Assembly (NCBI GenBank): GCA_025449115.1 | Contig: JAHLKC010000022.1 | Span: forward strand, 62,001-126,000 | Reading direction: 5' to 3' | From: Chytridium lagenaria | Lineage: Eukaryota; Chytridiomycota; Chytridiomycetes; Chytridiales; Chytridiaceae | DNA length: 64,000 bases | Shown here: in pieces, positions 1 to 12,958 of the stretch | How positions within the stretch are numbered: the first letter of the stretch is position 1 | Layout: each line of letters opens with the position of its first letter | The notes under the pieces: generated by a model | Database searches by the model: none | Told to the model about the DNA's origin: nothing | Seen by the model: the letters and a program-made list of their open reading frames with translations, nothing else | Translations under genes and position numbers: made by a program

Positions 1-3000
1 CTTCTCCAGCCCCCGACCACCCGGCCTCGCCATGTCGTAGACGAGACACGCCAGCGCCCCCAACAAATGCCCCTCATGCCCCCACATCCCCATCCCTCAC
101 ATCGTCCCTTCATAATCTCACTAAACCCACGACTTTTTTCCGTCGCCTTCCCACCTGCCTCAACAACTTCCACCAAAGTCTCAGCCAACAATGCCAAGAC
201 ATCTAAATGACACGACGGCGCCGACGTTCCTGTCAACCCACCGCCTCCTGTCTCCGGAATCCCATAAACCTTTCTAAAAAACTTGATAAAAGCTCTATGT
301 TCCCCACATTTCCATTTCATCGATGCAACCGCAACTCCACGCTCCTCTCCAACCACAACTCCATCCACTCTATCCAAAATTGTCATCATCCCCAGAGTAA
401 CCGTCGTCATAATGAGCATGAGGTTCGGAATTCCTCGATACCGCTTTGATTCCGCCACTAAAAGCTTCAACGGCGAGATATCAAATACCGTCGTGTACGC
501 TTTCACAGCCGCGGTCAAATGATTCGACGCAGACAACACAAGAAAGTTGACTGCAGATGCAAGCATTTTTTGTCGTGTCAACCCCATTTGATCCAACTTT
601 AACTTCACCTCTGTCCGCACCTGCGTCGTAAACTTGGATTCCGCTCCTTCCGAATTTTTCCCATCAAGCCCCGATATCCTTGCCCCAAACTCGCCTTTCG
701 CTCCAACCTCCTTTTCGGATGCGCGTCGTTTCTTCGGGTCCGTGAATGCATCGGGCGATACTTTTCTTAACGACGGTTTGGACCCCATCTCGTTCGTCCA
801 CGTATTTGTCGAGCTGGGACACATGAATTTAATGACAAGGTCCATGTGCATCCTGTAAGGCGATTCACCGGTACACGCTCCCAAAATTACATTCACGACA
901 GTCGCTCCAAGCAGCACTCCAAGAACTTCATCCAAGTCAGTTTTTTTAACCTCTACAGCGGGTCCTAGCCGGAACAGAGCAATCCGCGGGTCTACAAGTT
1001 GATGGATGGGTGTGAAATCGCCGAGCAGAAGTGATGTGGTGATCAGACCTGTGCTTCCCTAAATATTGTTAATAAAAGTAGGAGATGATAGAATGTAAAC
1101 CTTTGCCCAAGTATTCCACCGATCAAAAACATCGGCGGCCTCTACCGCTGCTCGAAAGGCTATATTAGCTTCCCTCACAAACCCACTCTCCAAGAACCAT
1201 TGCCCAAACGTCACCCCAACTTCCATGCTCACAGGGCTAACACTCGGTTCCCTCTCCACCATCTCCACAATGACTTTCATCAACGTCGTTTCAAGGTCGG
1301 ACGATGTTGAAATCTCCCCGTCTTTGGATGCGCGCAGTCGTCGATGACGCTTCGATGCGTCAAGGGTGATGAGCCACGTGAAGGCTGGGAGTAAGTTTGT
1401 CACTGATACGTTGGGGCGTTGATGGGTGGGTTTAAGAGTGCTCGCGAGACCTTCGTAGGCTAACCATGAGTTTAACACTGGGTCTCCGCATAGCAGTGAG
1501 AGAGATTGTAGACCTTGGAACGCTCTTGCGGCTGTAGATGGGGGTGAGCAACGAGTTGTGTCGCTGATTTGTGGTATATGCGGGGTATCGATGAAGTAAA
1601 AGAGGATATCGGAGGGAGTATTAATGGGGACTTTTTTTGGCAGATGAGGAAGGCGGTGTGGTGAGGGTAGCGGAATGATTTATGGCGTGTTTTCATGCGG
1701 TTGAAGGAAGCCATCGATAGAATTTCCGGCCAAAAGGAGTTTTGGGGTAGTATATCTTCACAAGTTTGAAAACAGAGAGGATGGTTTCGTTTGCTTTCAT
1801 CGACTGATTAAGACAAATAGGTTTAGAATTTGCGTTTTAAGGAAAAAAGGTGAATGAAATGAGGCATAAACTCACATCCCCTTTCTCTATATATGCCTCC
1901 GCCAACATCATCAACCACTCCGCTCTTTGCCCCACATCCAAACTCCCCCATCCTCCTCCCGCAAGTCCCATCAGCTTCTGCAAAAATATTCTCATCTCTT
2001 CCTCCAGCCCTCCTTCCCAAAATGTCCTTGCAAGTGTCGCAACACAAGTCATAACCCCCACAACGTCATTCGCCTTTTCGCGATGATAAGCAATCCGCGA
2101 CATCATCAACGGAACCCTCTGTTGAAGATGCGCAGCAAAGCGAGCGTGAGTGGATTGCCTGGTCATAAAGTTCTGCGTGTCGTAAATGACTTGGGCAATG
2201 AGAATTGAACGGAAACCTAGAAGAGTTGAGGGAGGTTGACGGAGGGTACTGACTCGGTGGGGACGACGGTCGGTGTCAGTGTGCTCTCTGCTGCTGAGGT
2301 TGGAGTGGGAATTATGTGGGCGAGCAATGCCAAAGACGTCTGTGTCAAGATATTCCATGGGGACGATAAGACCTTCGATATCTTCGTCAAACGACAGCAT
2401 TATTTCAGAGAGTGTCGCTGGACCTTCGATACCCGCCATAACGTCTTCGACAGTGAATCCCTTATTAAATCAATTAGCTACAGTGGATTTCATGGAAGTG
2501 TCGAAATGCAGACCAATTATTCTTACCTGCCCGAATATCGCCGCAGACGCAAAAATTCTTCTTAAATTGAACCCACACCTCTCATAAATCCCTTGCACCA
2601 GATCTAAAAACGTGGCCCCCGACAAGTCAGAGCCGGCCACCTCCTTGATCTCAAAACTCCATCATCATCAATCACAAGCGGAGACGGCAAATCTTCCTTT
2701 GTCTGTTGCGCTGGCTGCGCAAGAGATATCCGTCTCCCCGACGTAAGATCATTACTCCCGGTATTACCATTATCCATGCTTAACGAAAACCCCGTCGGCT
2801 GAACTGTCGTATCCATGCTTGTTTACGGATGGCGGAGGCTGATGACATTTTATGACGATTTAGAAAGGAGTCGTATGTTGATGTTGTTGTCCCGGCGTTG
2901 CCTGATGCTGGGGTGGGTCCCTGCGCTGGTGTTCCATGAAGTTGTAATTTCCCAACTGAAGATCTCGTACGCAGGACTTTACATAGCAACGATGTGAAAA

Positions 3001-6000
3001 GAGGATCACCTAAAGTAATTCGATGTATCATCTCGCATAAAGCCATGTCAACGCGCTTAATGCCTGCACCTCGACCTCCCCATTGGAAACTTAGGAGTTC
3101 GGCAATGTTGGAGGGAGTAAGAGGGTCCAGAGTCAAAGGTTGTACACCAGGAAGGCTGGAGATACGATTAAGTTCCGGTTCTAGAATGGCTCCATGACTC
3201 ATCGGACGTGAAAAGACGATTGTGAAGACCTGGTGACGGAGTTAAATAATGTAAAATAGATTCTATCAAACCTTGGGGCAGTCGCGTATTATGCGATACA
3301 GTAGACGAACTGAACAGGCATCAAGCCACTAATAGCATAGTTTAACTTCAACGCAGACGGACCAGAACACAGATCATTGACTTACTTGAAAGTCATCTAC
3401 AATCAACACATATCGCTTCCCAATGGCACACCCGTACTGCAATATGGCGACTACAGTAGAGATTGCCACATCAACTCGATCCTTTGGAGAAATTTCATCC
3501 ACCCACCCTGTTACAGGCTTCACCGCCCCATCCGTCAGATATGACCCAATCGAAGCTGCAGTGGCAGCGGCAAATCTCTTATCTAACCCCACAACCTCGG
3601 CAGCAGCCTCCAATACCGCAAATTGATTCTTGAAAATAGAGTCCTGCTCCATCTTCACCACTGACTGCGCGATCGTTATAATGAATTTTCGTAAAGCCCC
3701 AAACGCAACCCTCGCGCTGTGATCTGGCACACACGATGAGAAACATAGTGAGATCGATGAGATCGCGCATTTACAATTCTTGATCTCATGTATAATTTCA
3801 TTCGCAAGCATTGTCTTCCCATGTCCCGGTAACCCCGTTATCACAAATCCGTTCCGATCATCCATCATCCAGTTTCTCAAATCATGCCGCTGCAATTCCG
3901 CAACCCCCTTCAACACCCTATTCCTATCGACCGGCAACGGAGAAGGATCTTGATTGTTCAACCATTTCAAAAAAGAGTCTCGCAAATGGTCGGATTGTTT
4001 TTCGAGACCGACGGGGCGGTTACGGGGACCGCGGGCGCGGGACCATGATAATGGGAATAAGACGTCGACAAGTTCGATTATGGGCGTCATTTTAGCCGAA
4101 CCGCGGACCATGAATTTGCCGAGGACGGGGAAGGTAAAGCGGCGAGAGTCCGGGGAGATTGAAGATGAGGTTGTTAACATGGTTTGAGTGGCTTCGCAGC
4201 AGATAATTTTGTCGGTTACTTCGGGTATAGCTAGTGATTTCATTGTAAGAATTGTTGAAAAAGGCAGGTTTAGAAGCATACCGAGGTGTTTAAAGCATTT
4301 AGCGATGCTTGAGTTTAAAACAAAAGCGTCGCTGCGGTTCATGTTTCCGATCATGGTCAGAAATGTTTCGCTTGTGACAATGCCAATTGCGTTTGGGATT
4401 GCATCTGTGTTAAACTTTTTATGTAGATTCGATGCGAATATGGCAGCGTTCATAGCGCAGGATCTTGTCGAGGGCTCTTCATCGTCATCGGATCTTTCGT
4501 TCTGGAACAACAAAAGTGCTGGCGTCAGCAATTACACGTAGGAATACGAAATAATTCTCACGTTCAAACCAAATATACACATAATAATTCTCTGATTCCT
4601 TGCAGAAAACCATTGATGGAAAATCCCATTTTGCCGTTCAGCTTCCTCGACAACAGAAACCAACGCTCTCTGAATAGACTCTACAATATCCAAATCCAAG
4701 ATATTTATAAGAACCACACTCGCCAAATGACTCGGCGTCGCCGCGAAATGCTTTTCCTCAATAATCTGTTCCACAAGCAACCGATTGACCATCGTACTCA
4801 ACAATAAACCTTTGGTTGCTTCAGCTGGTGACGACTCTTCCCTCATTTTCGCATACCCTGCTGACGAACCAGGGCCGGCTGGCTGTAAGCTGAGCGTGCA
4901 ACATCATGAACCAATTTGGAGTTATCACCACCCTCGTTTCCCTCAGAAAGACGCCGCATGGCAGGCGCTCGACCATGGACGTGACCCGCCTTCTCGCTTC
5001 ACAGTAGGAGCAACCGGGGATCCATCAGCGTTTGGGGGTCTTAGACTAATAAAGTCAGATGAGCTGTCGAGGGAGCGACGTCGATTTTGGTTGCGCGAGT
5101 TGGAGCGGGAGGATTTTACACTTGCGGAGCGTTGGACGGTTGAAAGGATTCGAGGGGAAACGCGAAAAAGAAATCGTTTTTTCGTTTGTGGCAATGATGG
5201 TTTGAGCTAGGACGCCGGAGATGGAGGAGACGGTTTGCCAGGCGGAGGTTTGGATTTGAAGCTCGCCTGAGGGATATGTCAGATATTGTTTGAAAGGGTA
5301 TGTTTACCAATAGGGCAGGAAAGAATGATATCGGAAAGATCGTCGATGCATGGCCCAAACAGAGAGTAATCCATTCGGCCCATGATCCAAGGACGACATT
5401 TGTTACGATTCCGACGACAAGGCCAAGCTTCATGCGTAGAGTTACTGTAGTAGGTGCTGACGATGCGGGTGATAATGGATCTAACACGGGCGCTCCGACG
5501 CCTGCATATTCTAACATGCTCGCTTGATTTCCATCAGAGGAAGACCCCACATTTTGTGTACTTGTTGGGGGCGTGTTATGATGCTCGACAGTATAATCCG
5601 CGAGCTCGGTCAAGAGCTGAACACCGCAGGTAATGGCTTCCACTAGCTCTCGATTTTTTGTCGCGGGGTTATCGCCAAGATCCCATTTGATGTATATCAA
5701 ATCCGTCATGAACCTAAGCGACGAGAAAAAAGAATAACACGTTGTGAGTTGGTGAAAGGGAGTCAGGCGAAGAGACCGCGATGAAAGCTACCTACTTTAC
5801 GATTTCCCACCAAAACTCTCGACAATATCTACAATTTGGCAAAAGTATCTTCCAGCGATACCATGTATAGCCTCTGACCATCCCACTCCTTTTCGTTTCG
5901 TAATAGCCATAACAATACGATCCAGCCCTACAATCTCTATGGCTAGTACAGCATCTCCGTCTCAGAATACACGATAGGTCGGTGAGTATCCTGATGATTC

Positions 6001-6290
6001 CGAATATGAATCTTCTGAACTTTTAAGGCGAATCTTCCGGTCTGCGACGCCGTCGAACCTTTCGAAAACCATCGTGACCCTCCCTACCTTCCTCCTCTTC
6101 TCCCGCTTCTTCGCTCGTCTTTTCCGATTCCGGCACATTCACAAGCCGATTTACGCCACTAGTGCCGTTTCATCTAAACTTTGTCTCCGTTGACTATCCG
6201 GAACCGAACGCTGAGAATATACTCTTCTGAACCTCGTTTCTGGCGCAGAAAAGGAGCCACACATGCCACTATGGTTTCCTTTGCGTCCAT
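1..6290 (-). CDS. Soluble adenylyl cyclase-like protein (degenerate class III cyclase pair + AAA-type NTPase), partial at 3' end
   Basis: The order of segments matches ADCY10-type soluble cyclases. A first cyclase-like domain lies at about 5,960-5,290 (EIVGLDRIVMAI, then VDIVESFGGK, an intron, FMTDLIYIKW, and LRMKLGLVVGIVTNVVLGS). A second follows at about 4,850-4,090 (LASVVLINILDL, then the FGL and NAAIFASNLHKKFN segments). A P-loop NTPase has Walker A GLPGHGKTM near 3,830 and a Walker B-like YVLIVDDFQ near 3,395. A long helical C-terminus continues through position 1 without a stop, so the gene is truncated by the window. The first metal-binding Asp of the first cyclase domain seems to be Glu, while the second Asp (MTDL) is kept, so cyclase activity is doubtful. 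The start at 6,290 (Met-Asp-Ala-Lys) is a guess: an acidic/basic linker and one TGA near 5,965 lie between it and the cyclase core. The family call is fairly sure; the exon structure is approximate. Confidence 0.72.
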
Positions 6291-7377
6291 GAGGGTAAGG
6301 GATTGTTGAGCCTAGCAACGATCCCAAAGACCATACTACGTTCGCTTAAATGGTTCTTGCTGCCCTCTATGCTACTCCGTTTCCGCGCTATGATCTGGAG
6401 CTTTTCTGATACACGTCGCTTCTCCCATACAGTGGTGTTCATAGTGAAAACCCGTAAATCAAGTGATCTGCACCATACCGCCAGGAGCAGACGGAATCAG
6501 TGGATTTAAGTGGCGATGATGGTCGTTGGGACTTAAGGGTCCCCGAGAATGAATATCCTCACATTACTAGGAAAGTGCGACATGACCTTCCTCGCTTTTT
6601 GATCTGGGAAAGTCTCAAGCCATGCATGACATTTTTGAAGCTACAATTTGTTGAACCAAAAACGAAACCCAAATGTTTCTGGCTTCCTTTCTTGCATGCT
6701 GGATGATGCTGTACCCAACCGAGCTGCAACCTCGAGCGATCCTTAACGCTGATAAAATGGGACGTCGATTTGACCGACTGACTGGGATTACCAAACATTG
6801 AGTTTCGCCTTCTAAAACGCGTACAATCTTGGCTAGGTATGGAGCACGGGTTGTGGTATTCGCGGAGTTTTTTATCGAGGAAAAAATGCGTCAACCGTGG
6901 CTGCTGAAGTGCAGGTTCCATTGCTCAAATGAAGGCAAAAAGAGTCCAGCAAGCATCAAGAGCACCGGACCTTCATGCCAAAACCGCCGTCACCAAAATA
7001 AAATGGCACTACTTGTGCCGGAACTTAAGACCCGAGTAGCCTTGAACAGTTATTGCTTCGCAGCTTTCTCCAACTCTCAGCCTGTGGGACTACCTGTTGG
7101 GAATTCTCAAAATATCTCTCTTCGAAAAGGGCCAACTCTGCAACGCCATTGATACCCAAACATTGCGATTGGCATGGGTGGAACGACACTTGATCGGGCT
7201 GTGGATGTTGGGGAGGTGGGAGAATATCCTCAGCGCTAACAAAAACCGCGATGTGCGAAATCAATAATAATCAGCGCCGTTGTGGTTGGTGGTGTATTCC
7301 AATAGTCTCTTGAAAAATCATCAGAGTCCAAAAAAAATTTCCCGCATCGCAAGCAGCCATTCTTGCACACGCAGACC
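6291..7377. other. Intergenic region between the sAC-like and CPSF6-like genes
   Basis: This is 1.1 kb between two divergently transcribed genes. Several open frames of 60-120 codons occur on both strands, but none has recognisable domains, composition or splice structure like the neighbouring genes. It presumably holds both promoters. I see no repeat or RNA gene. Confidence 0.5.
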
Positions 7378-9072
7378 ATGGCCGACGACAACTTTGACCT
7401 TTACGGAGAGGACGACAACTTTGGGGGAGGAACCGATGAGGTCTGTCCGGCCATCGCTCTCTCTGTCTCCCCCCTTTTTTCTTTTATCGATTTGCTCTGA
7501 CGTTGCTGACTTTTGCCTTCATTTTTTGTATTTGTCCATCAATCTATCCCTCCATCCGTCCTTGCAGTTGTACGGGACTACTTACGATAATGACTCCTCG
7601 GCTATTGAAAGCAGCAACAACAACAATAATGGCAACAGCAATAATAACAACAACTACGGAAACAACAATGGTGACGAAGAGCTGGTTGATTTTGAGGTAG
7701 ACGCCATCTCGCCCATGGATTCAATGGCACCAATGCACCAGCAGCAGATGATGCAAGACGCGGGTGGTAGTAGAGATGGTCGCAGAGGTTCATCCGCAAC
7801 CTCAGACTCGGCTGGCCAGCATCAATTTCACAATCCTGGACGGCTCCCAAACCATGGACTTCCACCCAATCCTATGGGACAACCAGTAAGTGGCCAAAGA
7901 GCGTTGTATGTGAATGAGCTGACATGGGTAAGTTATTTGTTTGTGTGTCTTTACATGGGCCATGAAAACTGATCTTGCGGCTCAGTGGACAACAGATGAA
8001 GAGCTTAGGCTTCTTGTATCGGATGCTGGTGTCGGTGATCAGCTTGGAGTCAAGGATCTCGTGTTTCAGGAACATAAAATTAACGGAAAGTCGAGGGGCC
8101 TAGTTTACATGGAATTTAAGTCATCTGCAGCTGCAAAGACTATTAAGGAACTTTTGGATAAGATGTACGCTTCTTATTCCCATTCGCGTTACGGTTTTTT
8201 TATTTTATCTAATGCTTGCCTCTTGGACATAAAAGGGAAATACACGGGGAAACGCCCTGTCGCCGTATTTGTGGACCCCGTAGAACGGGTGAATTTGTTT
8301 AAGCATTTGCCGCCCAAGATTGTGCAAATACCCATTCCTGGAACAGGAGGAGGTGGTGAAAGAGGCGGGAACATGGGTGGCGGAGGAGGCGGTGGACCGA
8401 TGAGGAGTCACCAGCAAAACAGGAATCGTGCTGGACCTTACCAAAGACAGAATATGGGCGGAATGGGTGGTAACTTTATGGGACAGGGTGGGATGGGCGG
8501 ACCCAGGAGAGGAGGCGGGATGGGAGGTGGAGGTGGAATGATGGGAGGACAAATGCCAGTGATGATGGGTGGTATTGTTGGAGCAGGCGGAGGACCTGGC
8601 ATGGGGGGTGGTGGGAGAATGGGAATGGGAGGAGGTCCCAGTGGTCAGATTCCCTCATATGGTCGTCAAATGGGGTTCGGCGGACAAGGAAATCTCGGGA
8701 TGGGAGGAGGCGGCATGGGTATGGGTATGGGAGGTATGGGTAACATGGGTGGTATGGGAGGTGGGCCTGGCGTTGGAGGTGGAATGGGTGGTGGAATGGG
8801 TGGCGGCATGGGAGGCGGGATGGGTGGAAATATGGGTGGAATGGGCAACATGGGACAAGGTGGTGATTTTTTTCCTGATCAGATGGGGGGGGATCAGGAG
8901 GAGCTATGTTTGATTCTGGAAACTTTGTGGATAGGCGAATGCCATATCAGGATCGCAGTGGTGGTGGTGGTGGGCGTCAGCGGAACTGGGGCGGAGGGGG
9001 TGGAGGTGGCGGTGGAGGGACAGGAGCAGGAGCAGGGGGAGGAGGGGGGGTGGGGGTGGTGGATACCGGTAA
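7378..9072 (+). CDS. CPSF6/CPSF7-like cleavage factor Im RRM protein with Gly/Met-rich tail
   Basis: Cleavage factor Im large subunits bind RNA and CFIm25 during mRNA 3'-end processing in the nucleus. The protein starts MADDNFDLYGEDDNF, an acidic N-terminus like CPSF6. An intron begins at 7,441. An Asn-rich stretch follows, then one RRM whose first strand reads LYVNELTW, intron (7,927 to about 7,985), WTTDEELRLLV. That Trp-Trp-Thr-Thr-Asp-Glu signature is typical of CFIm68/59. RNP1 is KSRGLVYMEF and the last strand is TGKRPVAVFV, reached across another short intron. The remainder is a long Gly/Met repeat tail from about 8,350. A run of eight G near 8,885 shifts the frame. With one more G the tail reads on as FDSGNFVDRRMPYQDRSG and probably ends GGYR-stop at 9,072. 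As written, the two possible frames instead run to about 9,110 or 9,139. Confidence 0.82.
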
Positions 9073-9311
9073 AAGTGTACTGCGGCTTCAATTGTATATC
9101 CCAAGAATAAATCCTACGCTCTGCTGCAATAAATTCTAAGTTTTTCCCTGTCTTTTATTATCTTTTGAGGTAATCCATTTCACGGATACGGTTTTAACGA
9201 CGCGTAGTTTCTTGCGGAATGGAAATATATCCGACGTCGCCTCCAATTCAGTAAGATGACGATCCCTCATTTTGCCCAAGATTGTCGCACACCCAACCCG
9301 TGAATGTTGAC

Positions 9312-12300
9312 ATGGACCTGACCGGCGATGCACCAGTCCGAGATGCCAGCTTCCGCGAGATGGTCAAGAAGAAGCGAGAGGAGGTCAAGGCCGTCACCTC
9401 AAGCTCACACACCATCCAGCAGAAAAGACGAGACTCAGAGTCCCTTGCTCGCTCCAGATCTTCCACTTTAATCTCAAAGGCTGCTTCCCAATCCACTCTC
9501 AAGGCACCAGTCACCATGTCCTCAAACGCTGCACCACCGGCAAAACTCACAAAGAAGGGCCATCAAGTTCCGAGAAAGGATAACAGTGGCATCAGTTTAC
9601 TTCAGCAAGCCGCTACATCGTCGCTCCCGGAATTGCTGACAGATGGCTCAAAACTGGGCCAAAGAAGTCGTTCCCAACTATTAGAGCGAATCGAAGCCAG
9701 AGTATGTCCCTTGGACCAGACGCTTCTACCTCATCATCAACAACATTTTCGCCCCAACCCTGTCTCTTCTCAACGCCCTGGGTCGTCATTAAGCAGATCA
9801 TCTGTCTCGATGGCAAGTCAACAGGCCATATCCTCCAAAGCCGTCAGGACGACCAGCGCGGCAAGCTCTAGACCTCAAAGCGCTGTAAGGAAGTCAAGTA
9901 ACGCTGGAAACGAACCAGATGATTTTCCAAAGGTCACTGCTGTCCAGATCCAAGGACAACAAAGACCAAAATCGGCATCGTTTAGACAGTTAAGCGCATC
10001 AACGCCGAGCTTGATGGCAAGAGATCGCAGTGAGGGAGGATTATGAGACCGGGGGAAAGAGAGGTGATGCGGATCATAATAGAGAGGATGGGAAGAATCA
10101 GCGACTGTGCCGAAAAGAGTTTACAAGCAACCACCGGAGCAGCCTCTATGGAATGGTTCTAGGACAAACGCCGCAGTACCTACAGATGGAAAAAGGAATC
10201 CTTCCTCTTTAAGTCGAGCGGCCTCTGGGAATGCGTTAGATCGAGGATCTAGGGTATGATCATTTTCTCCATGTCAAACGGTCTTACTGATTCTTCGTCC
10301 GTTCAGCCGGAAACTCCAAAGAACGGTGAAAGATATTCTTCAAGGTACATACACAATACTTTAAAAAAAAATTAGGACCTTACTTATACCTTTTTGCCAT
10401 AAAGAATGTCGTTCTCGGAATCAACGTCAAAACTCAGTCACCGCATCAGTAGTGCTGACCTCGTCAAACGTAAAAGCAATTCAACCCGAGCTAGCACCTC
10501 TGATATTTCGGACGATAGCTCCACACACTCTGACTCACGGCGCAACAAACGCTACCCGTCACTCTCCACCAACTACACGTCTATCAAACTCTCTATCTCG
10601 ACGAAGAAGACTTTGCACCTCCCCAGAGATCTCACTCCGGCCCACCTTTCTACATAACCCAAGCTTACCGACTTCCTGGTCCTCTCAATATTCATGACCT
10701 GGCATTAGCGATCAACAAGGTTTGCACATCGTACAAGGTGTTGTGCACAAGGTTTTGGAGGAACGAGAAAATTGTGGATGCAGATGTCGAGGGTCTATTC
10801 GATGATGTTGAATGGGACCAGATGGAGCCATCCCGGTATCTACGCGTTGGAATCCGAAGAATATCCAGATCTCGCCGTTCTCAAACCTCACACTCTCGCA
10901 AAGTTCATAAAACGAGAAATTGACGCTCTCGATCGTATTGAGAAGGCTTTCCAAGTAGTTCTCGTTCGTGAACCCATTTTAGATGGCCGGAAACAACCCA
11001 TCGCCTTTTTCGTCATGATTGCGACAACGGCCGTTGCAGATCAGCTTTCTCTGAGTTTCGTCGCAAAAGAAAATTTAACCTTTATTTCGACTGTGCGAAA
11101 TTCAGACAGACCAATGACAGTGATTTCCAAATGTACTCTGTCGTTAGTCGCCACTCGACACGAGAGGAGCCGACGACTTTATCGACGTTGCATACAATCT
11201 CCCTCAACCACGTCAAGGTCATCTCTTTTGGAAAGAAATGTGCATTGAAACTGTACAAGACTCGATTGACGGGCCTGAACGTGACGACATTGAATCGCAA
11301 CTCAAAAAGATTCTTGTTGAGGTGGAAAATCTGAGGACACAGGTTCAGAGTCTGTCGAAAAGGAAGGTGGAGGTTGAGGCGGAGCTTGGCACTCTGACTG
11401 TACAGAGAAGACAGATGGAGGTGGAAAGTTTTGAATCAGCCGAAAGGTACACGATCTTTCGACTGGAGAGTGATTGAGATATCAAAGACCGCCAAAATCG
11501 CTTTGATAAGAACTGTGCTGGGTGAAGAAGCTGTGACGGATAACGTATCAGCCCTATTGGCGAAACATGAGGTCGCTCAGGATATCCAAAGACACATCGG
11601 TCATATGAGCCTTGAAGTGTTTTCGCAAATTACTGAAGACCAGTTGGTGATATATGGGCTTCTCACAAAGGATAGGCGAAAAATTTTGGCGTTGTCGGAA
11701 TACGTAAGAAATAGAATTAAGGAGAGCCTTCAGGAACAGACTAAAGTCAAGTACGCACTTGAACGCAAATTATGAAGCTCCAACGTGAGCTTGATATGTG
11801 CGCGTCAAACCTCCAAAACTGCACAGAAATCGCTTGACGCCAATGACGACATGAGTATTCGTCTTAAGGTTCTTTTAAATCCGCCGACTATCGACATCAA
11901 GTACCTGCACTTAGTTTGGATGTGCCTATCAGAGATATCGGAGATGAGTATGGCTATCATAACCGATATGGCTTTCAACCTATTGATGTGGACTTTAACG
12001 TTCTTAAAAACATTCGCCAATTCCGTGATCGATGTCGTCAAACCCACAAACAACGTCTATTGAATCTTCGGAAAGGCAACCTTCTCGGCAGCGGTGGCGA
12101 AATGTCTGATTTCTCAAGTACTGAAGAAAGTAACCCTCCATCAGAAGTCGAAGATAATATTGTCATTGCCTCTGCCGGTGGGATTTCCTCCGACTCTGGT
12201 GTGCCTTGCAGCTTTCCAAGTGATGCTAAAACACATTATGGGTGCGGATAAATTCTTGCTCGGGGTTAAAACAAGTTTCCGTCGTGGAGGTGTGATTGCT

Positions 12301-12958
12301 GGCCCATTATCCGAGATCATGCCGTTACGTGTCGACCTGACAAAGAAGGGACTTACCTTCAACTCTCTCCTCGTCTCCGTCATTAAAGGTCTTCGTGGCT
12401 TGAAAAAGGAAGGAGCGGCTGCCCATACGCCACGGCAGCAAAAAAGCTTAAACTCCCAGAGACTTTCCCCATCCAATTTGAATTTGTGACAGACAGAGAG
12501 ATGCAGCAATTTAAGTATGTTGGGATGGAGGTTGGAGAAGTTTTGCCGACGCCTTATACCACACGGTTTGAGATTGGAAGGGAGCAGATATGTGTGGAAA
12601 AGGTGTGGTCGGTGGATGAGCAAGCTTGTTTTGATGTGAAGCTTGTCTTGGTAGAGGAGGCCGAAACGATTCGGGGAGGGATTCTGTATCGACGGGATAA
12701 GTTTGATGAGGATAAGATTGCAAAATGGGTGTCAAAGTATCAGACGACACTGGAGGGTATTGAGGTTGGGTCGCGGGATGTGGCGATCAGTAGTTTAATA
12801 TCGAGGTGGGTCATTCATAAACATTTTTGAGGTGTTCATGCGGCTAATGGCAGAATTTGTGCTCTAGATATTATTCGAGCGTGTTTTTAAATGATAGTCA
12901 AGGGTCTCTCAACTCGCTGAATTCTCAGAGTTCGTCAGATCTTCTTTCAAGAAAGTAA
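9312..12958 (+). CDS. Condensation-domain-like protein interrupted by a coiled coil and a SAM-like domain
   Basis: I know no named gene with this layout. Visible in order: a Ser-rich basic disordered N-terminus (9,312-10,540, interrupted by short introns, for example about 10,028-10,085, 10,253-10,307 and 10,345-10,404); the N-terminal half of an NRPS-type condensation fold (LPVTLHQLHVYQTLYL near 10,565, then FYITQAYRLPGPLNIHDLAL); a coiled coil (IESQLKKILVEVENLRTQV, 11,290-11,430); a SAM-like domain (VSALLAKHEVAQDIQRHIG to ITEDQLVIYGLLTKDRRKIL, 11,540-11,700); and the C-terminal half of the condensation fold (VCLAAFQVMLKHIMGADKFL, then GPLSEIMPLRVDL, ending GILYRRDKFDEDKIAKWV near 12,740). 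A last small exon ends SSDLLSRK-stop. The HHxxxDG site reads ATTAVADQ, so acyl condensation is unlikely. About six one-base shifts interrupt the frame; it is either a real gene with sequence errors or a young pseudogene. Confidence 0.6.

Noticed and set aside
6303..7152. Several open frames on both strands between the first two genes
   Set aside because: No domain or splice pattern on either strand; I considered a decayed transposon but found no terminal repeats or transposase motif.
8189..9104. Pro-rich and Ser/His-rich minus-strand open frames
   Set aside because: They are antisense readings of the Gly/Met-rich tail of the CPSF6-like gene.
9312..12958. Calling the condensation-type gene a pseudogene
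   Set aside because: The rate of one-base shifts is similar in genes that must be functional (YOP1, NOP15, HECT), and short introns and conserved blocks are preserved, so sequence error is the simpler explanation.
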